Assembly: GCA_035304345.1 (NCBI GenBank)
Contig: DATGQE010000003.1
Span: forward strand, 62,001 to 126,000
DNA: 64,000 nucleotides
Source: IDS-8 sp035304345
GTDB taxonomy: Bacteria; Pseudomonadota; Gammaproteobacteria; Steroidobacterales; Woeseiaceae
Reading direction: 5' to 3'
Below the pieces are notes generated by a model that had not been told where the DNA came from, ran no database searches, and saw nothing but the letters and a program-made list of their open reading frames with translations. The first letter of the stretch is position 1. Each line of letters opens with the position of its first letter. The position numbers and the translations under genes are program-made. Of the stretch, positions 1 through 8,034 are shown one piece after another.

Positions 1-48
1 GCCGCCGCCTCCTACGACCGGCCGGTCCCGGTCACGCGCGGCCGGGCC

Positions 49-963
49 TCACGCGAGCCAGTCGCGGGGGCGGAGATAGTCCGCGTACAGCCGCGCCTCG
101 GGGGAGCCGGGCTCGGGCTGCCAGCCGTATTCCCAGCGCACGCGCGGCGGCAGCGACATGAGGATGGACTCGGTGCGGCCGCCGCTCTGCAGGCCGAAGA
201 GCGTGCCGCGATCGTAGAGCAGGTTGAACTCGACGTAGCGGCCGCGGCGGTAGAGCTGGAACTCGCGCTCGCGCTCGGTGTAGGGCGTGTCGCGCCGCGC
301 CTCCACGATGGGCAGGTACGCGGGCAGGAACTTCTCGCCCACGGAGCGCAGGAACTCGAAGCAGCGCTCGAAGCCCCATTCGTTCAGGTCGTCGAAGAAC
401 AGTCCCCCGACGCCGCGGGTCTCGTTGCGGTGCGGCAGGAAGAAGTACTCGTCGCACCACTTCTTGTAACGCGCGTACACGTCGTCGCCGAAGCCGGCGC
501 AGGCGTCGTGCGCCATGCGATGCCAGTGCAGCACGTCCTCGTGCACGGGGTAGTACGGCGTCAGGTCGAAGCCGCCGCCGAACCACCACGCGCCGCCACC
601 GTCCTTCGTCGCGTTGAAGAAACGCAGGTTCGCGTGGGTCGTGGGCACGTGCGGGTTCGAGGGATGCAGCACCAGCGACACGCCCATTGCCTCGAAGCTC
701 GCACCGGCGAGCTCCGGGCGCGCGCGCGTCGCCGACGGCGGCAGCTCGCCGCCGTGCACGTGGGAGAAGCCGATGCCGGCCTGCTCGAACACGGCGCCGC
801 CCTTGAGAACGGAGCTCTCGCCGCCGCCGCCGGCTTCGCGCTGCCAGCGATCGTGCCGGAAGCGGCCGCGGCCGTCCGCCTGCTCGAGCGCCGCGACGAT
901 GCGGGCCTTCAGGTCTTCGAGGTACTTCCGGACGCTGCCCGGATCGGGTGCACCGCCCGTCAT
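49..963 (-). CDS. hemF: Oxygen-dependent coproporphyrinogen III oxidase
   Basis: HemF decarboxylates coproporphyrinogen III to protoporphyrinogen IX with O2 in the cytoplasm (heme pathway). The 304-residue protein has the usual family length. It carries the segment EAMGVSLVLHPSNPHVPTTH (about residues 91-110), the signature WWFGGGFDLTPYY (126-138) and the later YKKWCDEYFFLPHRNETRG block. The ATG at 963 overlaps the tsaC stop in an ATGA, so the two are translationally coupled. Longer in-frame upstream sequence has no HemF homology. Use of the O2-dependent enzyme indicates aerobic growth; hemH, the last step of the pathway, lies elsewhere in this window (27089-28171). Confidence 0.97.
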   Translation of the reverse strand: MTGGAPDPGSVRKYLEDLKARIVAALEQADGRGRFRHDRWQREAGGGGESSVLKGGAVFEQAGIGFSHVHGGELPPSATRARPELAGASFEAMGVSLVLHPSNPHVPTTHANLRFFNATKDGGGAWWFGGGFDLTPYYPVHEDVLHWHRMAHDACAGFGDDVYARYKKWCDEYFFLPHRNETRGVGGLFFDDLNEWGFERCFEFLRSVGEKFLPAYLPIVEARRDTPYTEREREFQLYRRGRYVEFNLLYDRGTLFGLQSGGRTESILMSLPPRVRWEYGWQPEPGSPEARLYADYLRPRDWLA

Positions 964-1574
964 GTCGCTGCCGCTCTCACGATGCTGCCGGTCTCGAAAT
1001 CGCGTATCTCGGAAGGTCCTTTCGCCGGGCCGGGGCGGCCCGGGACCACGTAGTCTACCAAGCGGCCGAACTGGCGGCGGAGCACGTGCTCCGTGCGCGC
1101 CGGCGGGCGCCCGGACACGTTCGCGCTGGTCGACACGAGCGCCGACCCGGCCGCGATGCACAACGCGGCCGCCACCGGGTGTGCCGTGACGCGCACGGCG
1201 ACGCGCTCGTGCGCACCGCGGATCCAGTACGGGACATCGGCCCTGGCGGGCACGAGCCAGGTCACCGGCCGCTCGGCACCGGAAGGCAGCTCCGCGCCTT
1301 CCGGGAGCGCCGCCCAGGGCTCGAGCTGCGCGACCGACGCGGCGATCAGTATCAGGCCCTCCGACACGCGGCGCTCTTTGATCTCGAGCACCCGGCGGAT
1401 GGCCTCTGGCGCGCCGGGCAGGCAACTCAGCCCGTACACGCCTTCGGTCGGGCAGGCGACGACGCCGCCGCCCGAGAGGATGCGCGCGGCCTTGCGGATC
1501 GGGATCGCGGGGATGGCGGGACCGTCCGGCGTTGCCCCGCCCCGTGCATCCGGCCCGCCTGCGGCCCCCCGCAT
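960..1574 (-). CDS. tsaC: L-threonylcarbamoyladenylate synthase (Sua5/YrdC/TsaC family)
   Basis: This enzyme makes threonylcarbamoyl-AMP from threonine, bicarbonate and ATP for the t6A37 modification of ANN-decoding tRNAs. The 204-residue, single-domain protein has the YrdC-fold motifs GGVVACPTEGVYGL, the KER loop (LEIKERR) and ALVSTSANVSGRPP near the C-terminus. It is the short TsaC form, without the Sua5 C-terminal domain. The first 20 or so residues are Gly/Ala/Pro-rich and unconserved, so the true start may be further in. It lies 9 bp after topA and overlaps hemF by 4 bp, an arrangement common in gammaproteobacteria. Confidence 0.93.
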   Translation of the reverse strand: MRGAAGGPDARGGATPDGPAIPAIPIRKAARILSGGGVVACPTEGVYGLSCLPGAPEAIRRVLEIKERRVSEGLILIAASVAQLEPWAALPEGAELPSGAERPVTWLVPARADVPYWIRGAHERVAVRVTAHPVAAALCIAAGSALVSTSANVSGRPPARTEHVLRRQFGRLVDYVVPGRPGPAKGPSEIRDFETGSIVRAAAT

Positions 1575-1583
1575 GGCGCGCGC

Positions 1584-4073
1584 TTAAGGTTCCGGGGCGC
1601 CCTTGGGCGCCGCTTTCGCCGCTTTCGTGCGCGCGGCGGCCTTCTTTTTCTTCCCGGCCTTTTTCTTCTTCTTCGTCTTCTTCTTCGCCGCCGGCGCCGC
1701 CGCTGCGGGTGCGGTCGCGCCGTTGCCGGCCGCCGTCTTCTTCGTTTTCCGGCCGCGCCGCGGGGGCGCGGCGGCGAGCAGCTCCTTGCACTCCTCGAGC
1801 GTGAGGGATGCCGGGTCGCGATCCTTGGGCACGCGCGCGTTGCGGCTCTTGTCCGTGATGTACGGTCCGTAACGGCCGTGCAGCACCTGGATTCCCTCGT
1901 CGGGGAAATCCCGGATGATGCGGTTCGCGTCGGCGATCTTCTTCTGCTCGATGAGCTCCAGCGCGCGCGGGAGCTGGATGGTGTACGGGTCGTCGTCCCC
2001 GCGCAGCGAGACGAACTTGTCACCGTAGCGAAGGTAAGGCCCGAAGCGACCGACGCTGGCGATCACCGGCTCGCCTTCAGGGGTTTCCCCGAGCTTGCGC
2101 GGCAGCTTGAACAGCTCGAGCGCTTCCTCGAGCGTGATCTCGTTCATCTTCTGCCCGGGGCGCAGTCCCGCGAACTTCGGCTTCTCCTCGTCGTCCTTGG
2201 TGCCGATCTGCACGAAGGGCCCGTAGCGTCCCATGCGCACGGTGACGGGCTTGCCGCTCTTCGGGTCGATGCCGAGCTCCCGCGCCTGTGCGACCTGCTC
2301 GCGCGTGACGCTCTGCTCCTTGTCCTCGACGAGCTTCGAGAAGGGTTTCCAGAAGTCCTCGAGCACCGGCACGAGCTCCTTCTCGCCGAGGGAGATCGCG
2401 TCGAGGTCGTCTTCCAGCCTGGCGGTGAAGTCGTAATCCACGTACTGGGTGAAATGATCCGTCAGGAACGCGTTCACGATCCGCCCGATGTCGGTCGGGA
2501 TGAAGCGCTTGCCGTCCATCTCCACGTACTCGCGGTTCTTGAGCGTCGCGATGATGCTGGCGTAGGTGGACGGCCGCCCGATGCCGTACTCCTCGAGCGC
2601 CTTGACCAGGCTCGCCTCCGTGTAACGGGGCGGCGGCTCGGTGAAATGCTGCTCGGGCCGGAGCCTGTCGAGCGACACGAGATCGCCTTCGGCGATTTCC
2701 GGCAGCAGCCGGTCCATTTCCTCTGCCGCTTCGTCGTCGCGGCCTTCCTGGTACACCGCGATGAAGCCGGGCTCGACCAGCACGGAGCCGGTCGCGCGGA
2801 AGCGATGGTCCTCTGCGGGAGGCGGCTCTTCGCCCGGCGCGCTTGCACCCGGCCGGAACTCGACCGTCACCGTGTCGAACACGGCCGGCACCATCTGCGA
2901 CGCCATCGTGCGCTGCCAGATCAGGGTGTACAGCTTGAGCTGGTCGGGCTCGAGCTTGCCTTGCAGCGAATCGGGCGTGATCGCCGCCGACGTCGGGCGG
3001 ATCGCCTCGTGCGCTTCCTGGGCGTTCTTGGTCTTGCTCTTGTACTCGGGCGGCGAGTCCGGCACGTTGTGCGCGCCGTAACGCTCGCGAATCACCTGCC
3101 GGATCTCTTCCACGGCCACCGAAGCGAGCGTCACCGAGTCGGTACGCATATAAGTAATGAGCCCGACGTTGCCCTCGCCCGGCAGCTCGATGCCCTCGTA
3201 CAGGCGCTGCGCGATGCGCATCGTCCGCTGCGTGTTGAAGCCGAGCTTGCGCGCGGCTTCCTGCTGCAGCGTCGACGTCGTGAACGGAGCGGCTGGATTG
3301 CGCCGCCGCTGCTTCTTCTCGACGCTGACTGCGGTGAGCTTGCCTTGCGCCGCGGCGAGGATCGTCCGTTCGACTTCGCGCGCCGCCTCCTCGTTGCCGA
3401 AGCTGAACTGCTCGACCTTCTCGCCGCGGTAACGCGTCAGGCGTGCGACGAACGGCTGGTCGTCCTTGCTGACGTCGGCTTCGATCGTCCAGTACTCGCG
3501 CGGCACGAACGCCTCGATCTCCTGCTCGCGCTCGACGATCATGCGCAGCGCGGGGCTCTGCACGCGCCCCGCGGACAGACCGCGCTGCACTTTCTTCCAC
3601 AACAGCGGCGACAGGTTGAAGCCCACGAGGTAGTCGAGCGCCCGCCGTGCCTGCTGTGCGCTCACGAGGTCGTCGGAGATGGTGCGCGGATTCTCGATCG
3701 CTTCCCTGATCGCGTTGCGGGTGATCTCGTGAAACACCACGCGGTACACGGGCTTGCCGTCCAGGGCCTTCTTTTCCCTGAGGATTTCGATCAGGTGCCA
3801 GGAGATCGCCTCGCCCTCGCGATCCGGGTCGGTCGCGAGGTAGAGCGCATCGGCCTTCTTCAACGCGCGCACGATCGCGTTCACGTGCTTTTCGTTCTTC
3901 TCGATGATCTGGTACTTCATCGCGAAGCCGCGCTCGGGATCGACTGCACCTTCCTTGGGCACGAGGTCGCGCACATGACCGTAGGAGGCCATGACGTCGA
4001 ATTCGTCGCCCAGGTACTTCTCGATCGTTTTCGCTTTCGCTGGCGATTCGACTATGACGAGCTTTTTCGGCAT
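1584..4073 (-). CDS. topA: DNA topoisomerase I (type IA)
   Basis: TopA relaxes negative supercoils by a transient 5'-phosphotyrosine break. The 829-residue protein has an N-terminal TOPRIM domain with Glu9 (VIVESPAKAKTI) and the acidic triad TDPDREGE (D82, D84, E86), and the active-site Tyr308 in GLITYMRTDS. The C-terminal third holds topoisomerase C-terminal repeats (blocks such as GRYGPFVQIG, GRFGPYLRYG, GRYGPYITD) instead of the Cys4 zinc ribbons of E. coli TopA. The last 60 or so residues are a Lys/Ala-rich basic tail, probably for DNA binding. A TTGACA -35-like box lies upstream at 4197-4202. tsaC follows closely. Confidence 0.97.
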   Translation of the reverse strand: MPKKLVIVESPAKAKTIEKYLGDEFDVMASYGHVRDLVPKEGAVDPERGFAMKYQIIEKNEKHVNAIVRALKKADALYLATDPDREGEAISWHLIEILREKKALDGKPVYRVVFHEITRNAIREAIENPRTISDDLVSAQQARRALDYLVGFNLSPLLWKKVQRGLSAGRVQSPALRMIVEREQEIEAFVPREYWTIEADVSKDDQPFVARLTRYRGEKVEQFSFGNEEAAREVERTILAAAQGKLTAVSVEKKQRRRNPAAPFTTSTLQQEAARKLGFNTQRTMRIAQRLYEGIELPGEGNVGLITYMRTDSVTLASVAVEEIRQVIRERYGAHNVPDSPPEYKSKTKNAQEAHEAIRPTSAAITPDSLQGKLEPDQLKLYTLIWQRTMASQMVPAVFDTVTVEFRPGASAPGEEPPPAEDHRFRATGSVLVEPGFIAVYQEGRDDEAAEEMDRLLPEIAEGDLVSLDRLRPEQHFTEPPPRYTEASLVKALEEYGIGRPSTYASIIATLKNREYVEMDGKRFIPTDIGRIVNAFLTDHFTQYVDYDFTARLEDDLDAISLGEKELVPVLEDFWKPFSKLVEDKEQSVTREQVAQARELGIDPKSGKPVTVRMGRYGPFVQIGTKDDEEKPKFAGLRPGQKMNEITLEEALELFKLPRKLGETPEGEPVIASVGRFGPYLRYGDKFVSLRGDDDPYTIQLPRALELIEQKKIADANRIIRDFPDEGIQVLHGRYGPYITDKSRNARVPKDRDPASLTLEECKELLAAAPPRRGRKTKKTAAGNGATAPAAAAPAAKKKTKKKKKAGKKKKAAARTKAAKAAPKGAPEP

Positions 4074-4196
4074 TCGATTCCTTCAGCGTGACCGACCCGG
4101 CGCGGCGTGGTCGCCCTCGAGCCTTCGAACGGGGAGATTTCTGAAAGCCGGCACAGCGGATCGTGCCGCGGTTCAATGACACACTTGCCGGCTGGC

Positions 4197-4202
4197 TGTC
4201 AA
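4197..4202 (-). promoter_or_regulatory. Possible topA promoter -35 box
   Basis: The minus strand reads TTGACA here, a perfect sigma-70 -35 hexamer about 125 bp upstream of the topA ATG, in the 271-bp smg-topA gap. No convincing -10 hexamer follows at 16-18 bp; the best are weak (TCATTG, CATTGA). The remainder of this gap shows no gene or obvious hairpin. Confidence 0.25.
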
Positions 4203-4344
4203 GCCGGGTTCCGCTGCGAAGACGAGAGATTTACGCGCGCGAAACCCGCTGCGCGTGCGCCATTATTCGCTGCAAGCGGAAGCCGGGCAAGGCAAAACCA
4301 GGAACGCGCAGCCGGGCCGGCCGGCCATGCCAGCCGCGGCGGTA

Positions 4345-4821
4345 TCAGTGCAAGACGCCGCCGGAGTCGTCGAAGACGAGGTCCTCCATGCGCGCGTACG
4401 CGAGCTCCTGGCCGGGCTGGCTGAACAACACCATGAGCACGACCCACTTGATCTGCTCGACGTCGATGTCGGGTGTTTCCAGCGCGAGCAGCCGATCGAT
4501 CAGTATTTCGCGCTGCGGCGGGGACAGGATGCCGATCTGCTCCAGGTAGGTGATGAATCCACGGCAGCCGGTGTCCAGCCGCTCGTGCTCCATCTCGTTG
4601 TAAATGCGCGTGCCGTGACCCGTCTGGCGCGGATAGGTGAGCTCGTGCTGCTTTTCCGCCAGTCCGTCGAGCCAGTCGAGGGCACGGTCGATGTCGGCAT
4701 CGGCAAAGCCCGCCCGAGACAGCTCGTCGCGCAGCTCGTTCTGGTCCGGGTCCGGCTCTTCCTCTGCGTCGATGTACGTTTCGAAGAGGTACATCAACAC
4801 ATCGAGTACGTTTTCTTTCAT
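4345..4821 (-). CDS. smg: Smg family protein (DUF494)
   Basis: A 158-residue soluble acidic protein matching the Smg/DUF494 family over its whole length: it begins MKENVLDVLMYLFETY and ends with VEQIKWVVLMVLFSQPG and DLVFDD. Its biochemical role is not established. In gammaproteobacteria it is found between dprA and topA, as here, 8 bp after dprA. The middle of the protein (residues about 25-75) is charged and helical. No catalytic motif is evident. Confidence 0.93.
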   Translation of the reverse strand: MKENVLDVLMYLFETYIDAEEEPDPDQNELRDELSRAGFADADIDRALDWLDGLAEKQHELTYPRQTGHGTRIYNEMEHERLDTGCRGFITYLEQIGILSPPQREILIDRLLALETPDIDVEQIKWVVLMVLFSQPGQELAYARMEDLVFDDSGGVLH

Positions 4822-4829
4822 GCCTGGAG

Positions 4830-5951
4830 CTACTCCTTACGTTCGCTCAACGCAGCGTACTGGCCGCCATGCAAGGCCTCGACCGCTCCCTCGAGCTCCA
4901 GAATCAGAAGCATGGATGAAACCTGCTCGATCGTCAAACCGGATTGCGCAGCGAGCTCGTCGGCGCTCACCGGATCGTGGCCGAGCACGTCGAGCAACCG
5001 GCGGTAGTCGGGATCGCGCACGACGGGCGCGGCGGCGCTCGGTTCCGGCCGCGTGGTTACCGTGTCATTTTGCATAAGATGCCCGACGAGCGGTCCGAGT
5101 TCACTGAGAATGTCGTCGGCACTTTCGACGAGCTTCGCACCTTCGCGGATGAGCTGGTGGCAGCCGCGCGACAGCGCGTTGTGTATCGAGCCCGGAATGG
5201 CGAAGACCTCGCGGCCCTGCTCGGCGGCCAGCCGGGCCGTGATCAGCGACCCGCTGCGGCGCGCCGCCTCGACCACCAGCGTGCCCAGGCTCGAGCCGCT
5301 GATCAGGCGGTTGCGCGCGGGAAAATGCCCGCGCCGGGGCGGCATGCCGAGCGGGAATTCCGTGGCCACCACGCCGGAGGCGGCGATACGCTCGGCGAGC
5401 GCCGCGTTGGCGGCCGGGTAGATCGTGTCGAGCCCGTGACCCAGCCAGGCGACCGTGGTGCCGCCGGCCGCCAGCGCGCCTTCGTGCGCCGCGCGGTCGA
5501 TGCCCTCGGCGAGCCCGCTCGCGATCGTGAAACCCGCGCCCGCGAGGTGCTTCGCGAACTCGTACGCATTGCGCACGCCCCCGCGCGTCGGGTTGCGGCT
5601 GCCGACGATGGCGAGCGTGGGCAGGCCGAGCACCGCGGGGTCGCCGCGCGCGTACAGCACGAGCGGTGCGCCGGGAATCTCCGCGAGCAACGGCGGGTAT
5701 GCGCCCGATTCCGGGTGGACCAGGTGGTGATCGGGGACCGCGAGCCACGCGAGCGCCTGCCCGATCGCGCGCTCGTCGGGCGAGGCGATGGCGTCGATCG
5801 CGTCTTCGCGCACCCCGGCGCGCGCGAGCTCGCGCCGGGACAGCGCGGCGACCGTTCGCACGTCGCCGTAACGCTCGAGCAGCGCGCGGGCTTCAGCGGG
5901 ACCCAGGCGTGCGCCGGCGAGAACGAGCCAGGCGCGGTGCAGCTCACCCAC
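4830..5951 (-). CDS. dprA: DNA-processing protein DprA (DNA uptake, RecA loader)
   Basis: DprA protects incoming single-stranded DNA during transformation and loads RecA. The 373-residue protein has an N-terminal helix-hairpin/SAM-like region, a central Rossmann fold with VGSRNPTRGG, IASGLAEGIDRAAHEGAL, GHGLDTIYPAAN and RNRLISGSSLGTLVVEAA, and a C-terminal winged helix (VSADELAAQSGLTIEQVSSM onward). The assigned start is GTG at 5951; no clear ribosome binding site distinguishes it from nearby alternatives. The gene lies downstream of the LysM lipoprotein across a 119-bp gap with a strong hairpin, and just before smg. Confidence 0.95.
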   Translation of the reverse strand: MGELHRAWLVLAGARLGPAEARALLERYGDVRTVAALSRRELARAGVREDAIDAIASPDERAIGQALAWLAVPDHHLVHPESGAYPPLLAEIPGAPLVLYARGDPAVLGLPTLAIVGSRNPTRGGVRNAYEFAKHLAGAGFTIASGLAEGIDRAAHEGALAAGGTTVAWLGHGLDTIYPAANAALAERIAASGVVATEFPLGMPPRRGHFPARNRLISGSSLGTLVVEAARRSGSLITARLAAEQGREVFAIPGSIHNALSRGCHQLIREGAKLVESADDILSELGPLVGHLMQNDTVTTRPEPSAAAPVVRDPDYRRLLDVLGHDPVSADELAAQSGLTIEQVSSMLLILELEGAVEALHGGQYAALSERKE

Positions 5952-6009
5952 CGGGGGCCCGCGCGGGCGGCACCTTCGGAAGCGGATCGGCCGCGAGGTG
6001 CCCGAAAGG

Positions 6010-6047
6010 GCGCGGGCCGGGCTCCCCCAGGGAGCGCCGGCCCGCGC
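6010..6047. terminator. Long GC-rich hairpin between the LysM gene and dprA
   Basis: An inverted repeat with a 17-18 bp stem (left arm begins GCGCGGGCCGG, right arm ends CCGGCCCGCGC), one bulged base and a 3-base loop, 24 bp after the LysM stop codon. There is no run of T on the minus-strand 3' side, so it is not a classical intrinsic terminator. It may attenuate transcription, protect the 3' end of the LysM mRNA, or be a repeat element. A small CCCGAAAGGG hairpin abuts it. Confidence 0.45.
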
Positions 6048-6070
6048 GGCAGTCGGTCAGGAGGGGGAAT

Positions 6071-7276
6071 TCAGATGGGATTGCGTACCGCATCGAGCAC
6101 GTGAATGGCGCTGGTCGCTTCCATGACGAGCCCGTAAGCAATGCGGTCATATACCTTGAATACCATCACCGTGCCGGCTTCTTCATCCGGCAGCTTCACC
6201 TTCTCGCCGCGGAACATCGTGCTCCCGGCGAAGCGGTCGTTCACCACCTCGCCCGCCTGGAACACGGTGAGCACGTGCCCGGGCTCGAGCCCGTCGCGCG
6301 CGCCGCGGTTCAGCACGACGACCATGTACTGGCCGATCTGTGAGACCCCATCTACCACCGAAATGATGCGGCCCTCAACGGGGCTATCCGGGGAGCGCGG
6401 GAAGAAATTGAGCGGGACGTCCACCGCCGCGGGCAGCAGCCGGTCGCCGCGCAGCGCCTCGCGGTTCGTTTCCGTCAGCGCGATCGTCGCCGGGTCCCCG
6501 CCGCGCGCGAGCGTGCCGGCGCCCACGTAGATGCCCTGGTAGCCCACCACCGCGTTGTCGTCCGGGTCGACGAGCGCCTCGCCGACGTGCACGACGCTGT
6601 AACGGGTGCCGGGCTGCGCCGGCTCGCCGCCGCGCACGTACACCTGGTTGCCGGCGGCCGCGATCAGGTGGTTGTCGCGCGTCGCCATGATGTACGGCAG
6701 CCGGTCGACCTGGTCGCGCTCCAGCACCAGGCCCTCGGACAGGAACGCGGCGATCTGCTCGTACGGTATGCTCGTGACCGCTTCCGTGAGCGGCGTGATC
6801 CGGGCCTGCGGCGACAGCCGGTAGGCGGAGCCGGCCACCGTGGTGATGCGCGGCTCGCCGTCGATCCAGACCAGGGCGAGGACGTCGCCCGGGTAGATGA
6901 GGTGCGGGTTCTCGATCTCCGGGTTGACGTGCCAGATCTCGGGCCAGTACCAGGGATCCTTGAGGAACGTCGAGGCGATGTCCCAGAGCGTATCGCCCGG
7001 CTGCACCACGTACCGGTTGGGGTAATCTTCCGCGAGCACCGCTTCCGACCCGGACATGGGCGTGAGCCTGGGCTCGTAGGTCGTCTCGGCCGCCGCCGGG
7101 CCCGTGGCCCGCGGCGGCGCTGCCGGGGTGGTGCGGGCCGTGTCCGCGCTCGTCGCCGGGCGGCGGTCGCCGTCATCGTCCGACCACGGCATGGAGGAGC
7201 ACGCCGCGAGCGTCGCTGCGAGCGCGAGGACGGTCAGCGGGAGTCCGCGGCTTGAGCCTTCGTTCTTCGGGAACAT
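6071..7276 (-). CDS. LysM-domain lipoprotein
   Basis: A 401-residue probable outer-membrane or periplasmic lipoprotein. The N-terminus has a signal peptide and lipobox (TLAACSS, Cys at about 26), followed by a Pro/Ala/Thr-rich linker. A LysM peptidoglycan-binding domain follows at about residues 88-140 (YVVQPGDTLWDIASTFLKD ... NPHLIYPGDVLAL). The remaining 260 residues are typical of the large LysM proteins found next to dprA in gammaproteobacteria and have no catalytic motif I recognise. It is divergent from def, sharing the 228-bp intergenic region. Its role is inferred as envelope or cell-wall related. Confidence 0.88.
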   Translation of the reverse strand: MFPKNEGSSRGLPLTVLALAATLAACSSMPWSDDDGDRRPATSADTARTTPAAPPRATGPAAAETTYEPRLTPMSGSEAVLAEDYPNRYVVQPGDTLWDIASTFLKDPWYWPEIWHVNPEIENPHLIYPGDVLALVWIDGEPRITTVAGSAYRLSPQARITPLTEAVTSIPYEQIAAFLSEGLVLERDQVDRLPYIMATRDNHLIAAAGNQVYVRGGEPAQPGTRYSVVHVGEALVDPDDNAVVGYQGIYVGAGTLARGGDPATIALTETNREALRGDRLLPAAVDVPLNFFPRSPDSPVEGRIISVVDGVSQIGQYMVVVLNRGARDGLEPGHVLTVFQAGEVVNDRFAGSTMFRGEKVKLPDEEAGTVMVFKVYDRIAYGLVMEATSAIHVLDAVRNPI

Positions 7277-7322
7277 ATGGGCGGTGGCTCCGTCTCAGTG
7301 TGGGGCCCTCGAAGCGGGCGCT

Positions 7323-7443
7323 GGTATAATATGTCCGGTCGGCCGCGCATGGACTGCCAAACCCGTCACAGTTCCTTCCGGGAAGCGGTCCCCAAAGCCC
7401 GTTTCGGACGCCGATTGTCTGTTATCTTATTCAAGTAAGTCAA
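7323..7443. promoter_or_regulatory. Divergent promoter region, LysM gene / def
   Basis: The 228-bp gap between the two divergent genes is locally AT-rich. It holds a perfect TATAAT on the plus strand (7325-7330) without a good -35, and a minus-strand TTGACT (7438-7443) with only a poor, over-spaced GACAAT. The assignment of individual start sites is unsafe; the region as a whole must serve both genes. Confidence 0.35.
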
Positions 7444-7504
7444 AAATTTAGCGCCGCCTCCCCGAGGCGGACCAAGGTTGACGAACCCGTTTTCGACTCC
7501 TGCC

Positions 7505-8023
7505 ATGGCCATACTCGACATCCTGCGCTTTCCCGATCCCAAGCTGCGCACGAAAGCCGTGCCGGTGGAGCGTTTCGACGCCGGGCTCCAGACCCTGATC
7601 GACGACATGTTCGAGACCATGTACGCGGCGCCCGGAATCGGCCTCGCCGCGACCCAGGTCGACGTGCACCGGCGGGTGCTGGTCGCCGACGTCTCGGCGG
7701 AGAAGAACGCGCCCTGGGTGCTGATCAACCCCGTGATCGTCGAAAAGGACGGCGTCGCCGTCACGGAGGAGGGCTGCCTCTCGGTGCCCGGCTTTTTCGA
7801 CGAGGTGGAGCGCGCGAGCCGCATCCGTGTCCGCTTCCTCGACCGCCACGGCGAGCCGCACGAGGAAAGCTTCGACGGCCTGCTCGCGGTGTGCGTGCAG
7901 CACGAGATCGATCACCTCGACGGCAAGCTGTTCGTCGATTACCTGTCCGAAGCCAAGCGGCAGCGCATCCGCAAGCGCCTCGAGAAAGAACGCCGCCAGC
8001 CCGGCCGCGCCGCCGTCCTGTAG
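7505..8023 (+). CDS. def: Peptide deformylase
   Basis: Def removes the N-formyl group from nascent proteins and is an Fe/Zn metalloenzyme. All three family motifs are present: GIGLAATQ, EEGCLSVPG and QHEIDHLDG, supplying the metal-binding Cys and two His. I chose the ATG at 7505 (protein begins MAILDILRFPD), as in other Def proteins, giving 172 residues. A TTG at 7478 with an upstream GAGG could add 9 residues. It is the first gene of a def-fmt-rsmB-DUF4390-ntrYX run, with fmt starting 11 bp downstream. Confidence 0.96.
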   Translation: MAILDILRFPDPKLRTKAVPVERFDAGLQTLIDDMFETMYAAPGIGLAATQVDVHRRVLVADVSAEKNAPWVLINPVIVEKDGVAVTEEGCLSVPGFFDEVERASRIRVRFLDRHGEPHEESFDGLLAVCVQHEIDHLDGKLFVDYLSEAKRQRIRKRLEKERRQPGRAAVL

Positions 8024-8034
8024 GCCCCTTGCGC

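Noticed and set aside
1630..1700. Pyrimidine-rich CTT/TTC repeats that look like a microsatellite
   Set aside because: They are the reverse complement of the Lys-rich codons (AAG/AAA) of the TopA C-terminal tail.
948..4091. A 1047-codon plus-strand frame opposite topA and tsaC
   Set aside because: Low-complexity antisense shadow of topA; no start context or homology.
4074..4344. A small gene in the 271-bp topA-smg gap
   Set aside because: Short frames present have no ribosome binding site and no recognisable protein; the gap appears to be non-coding.
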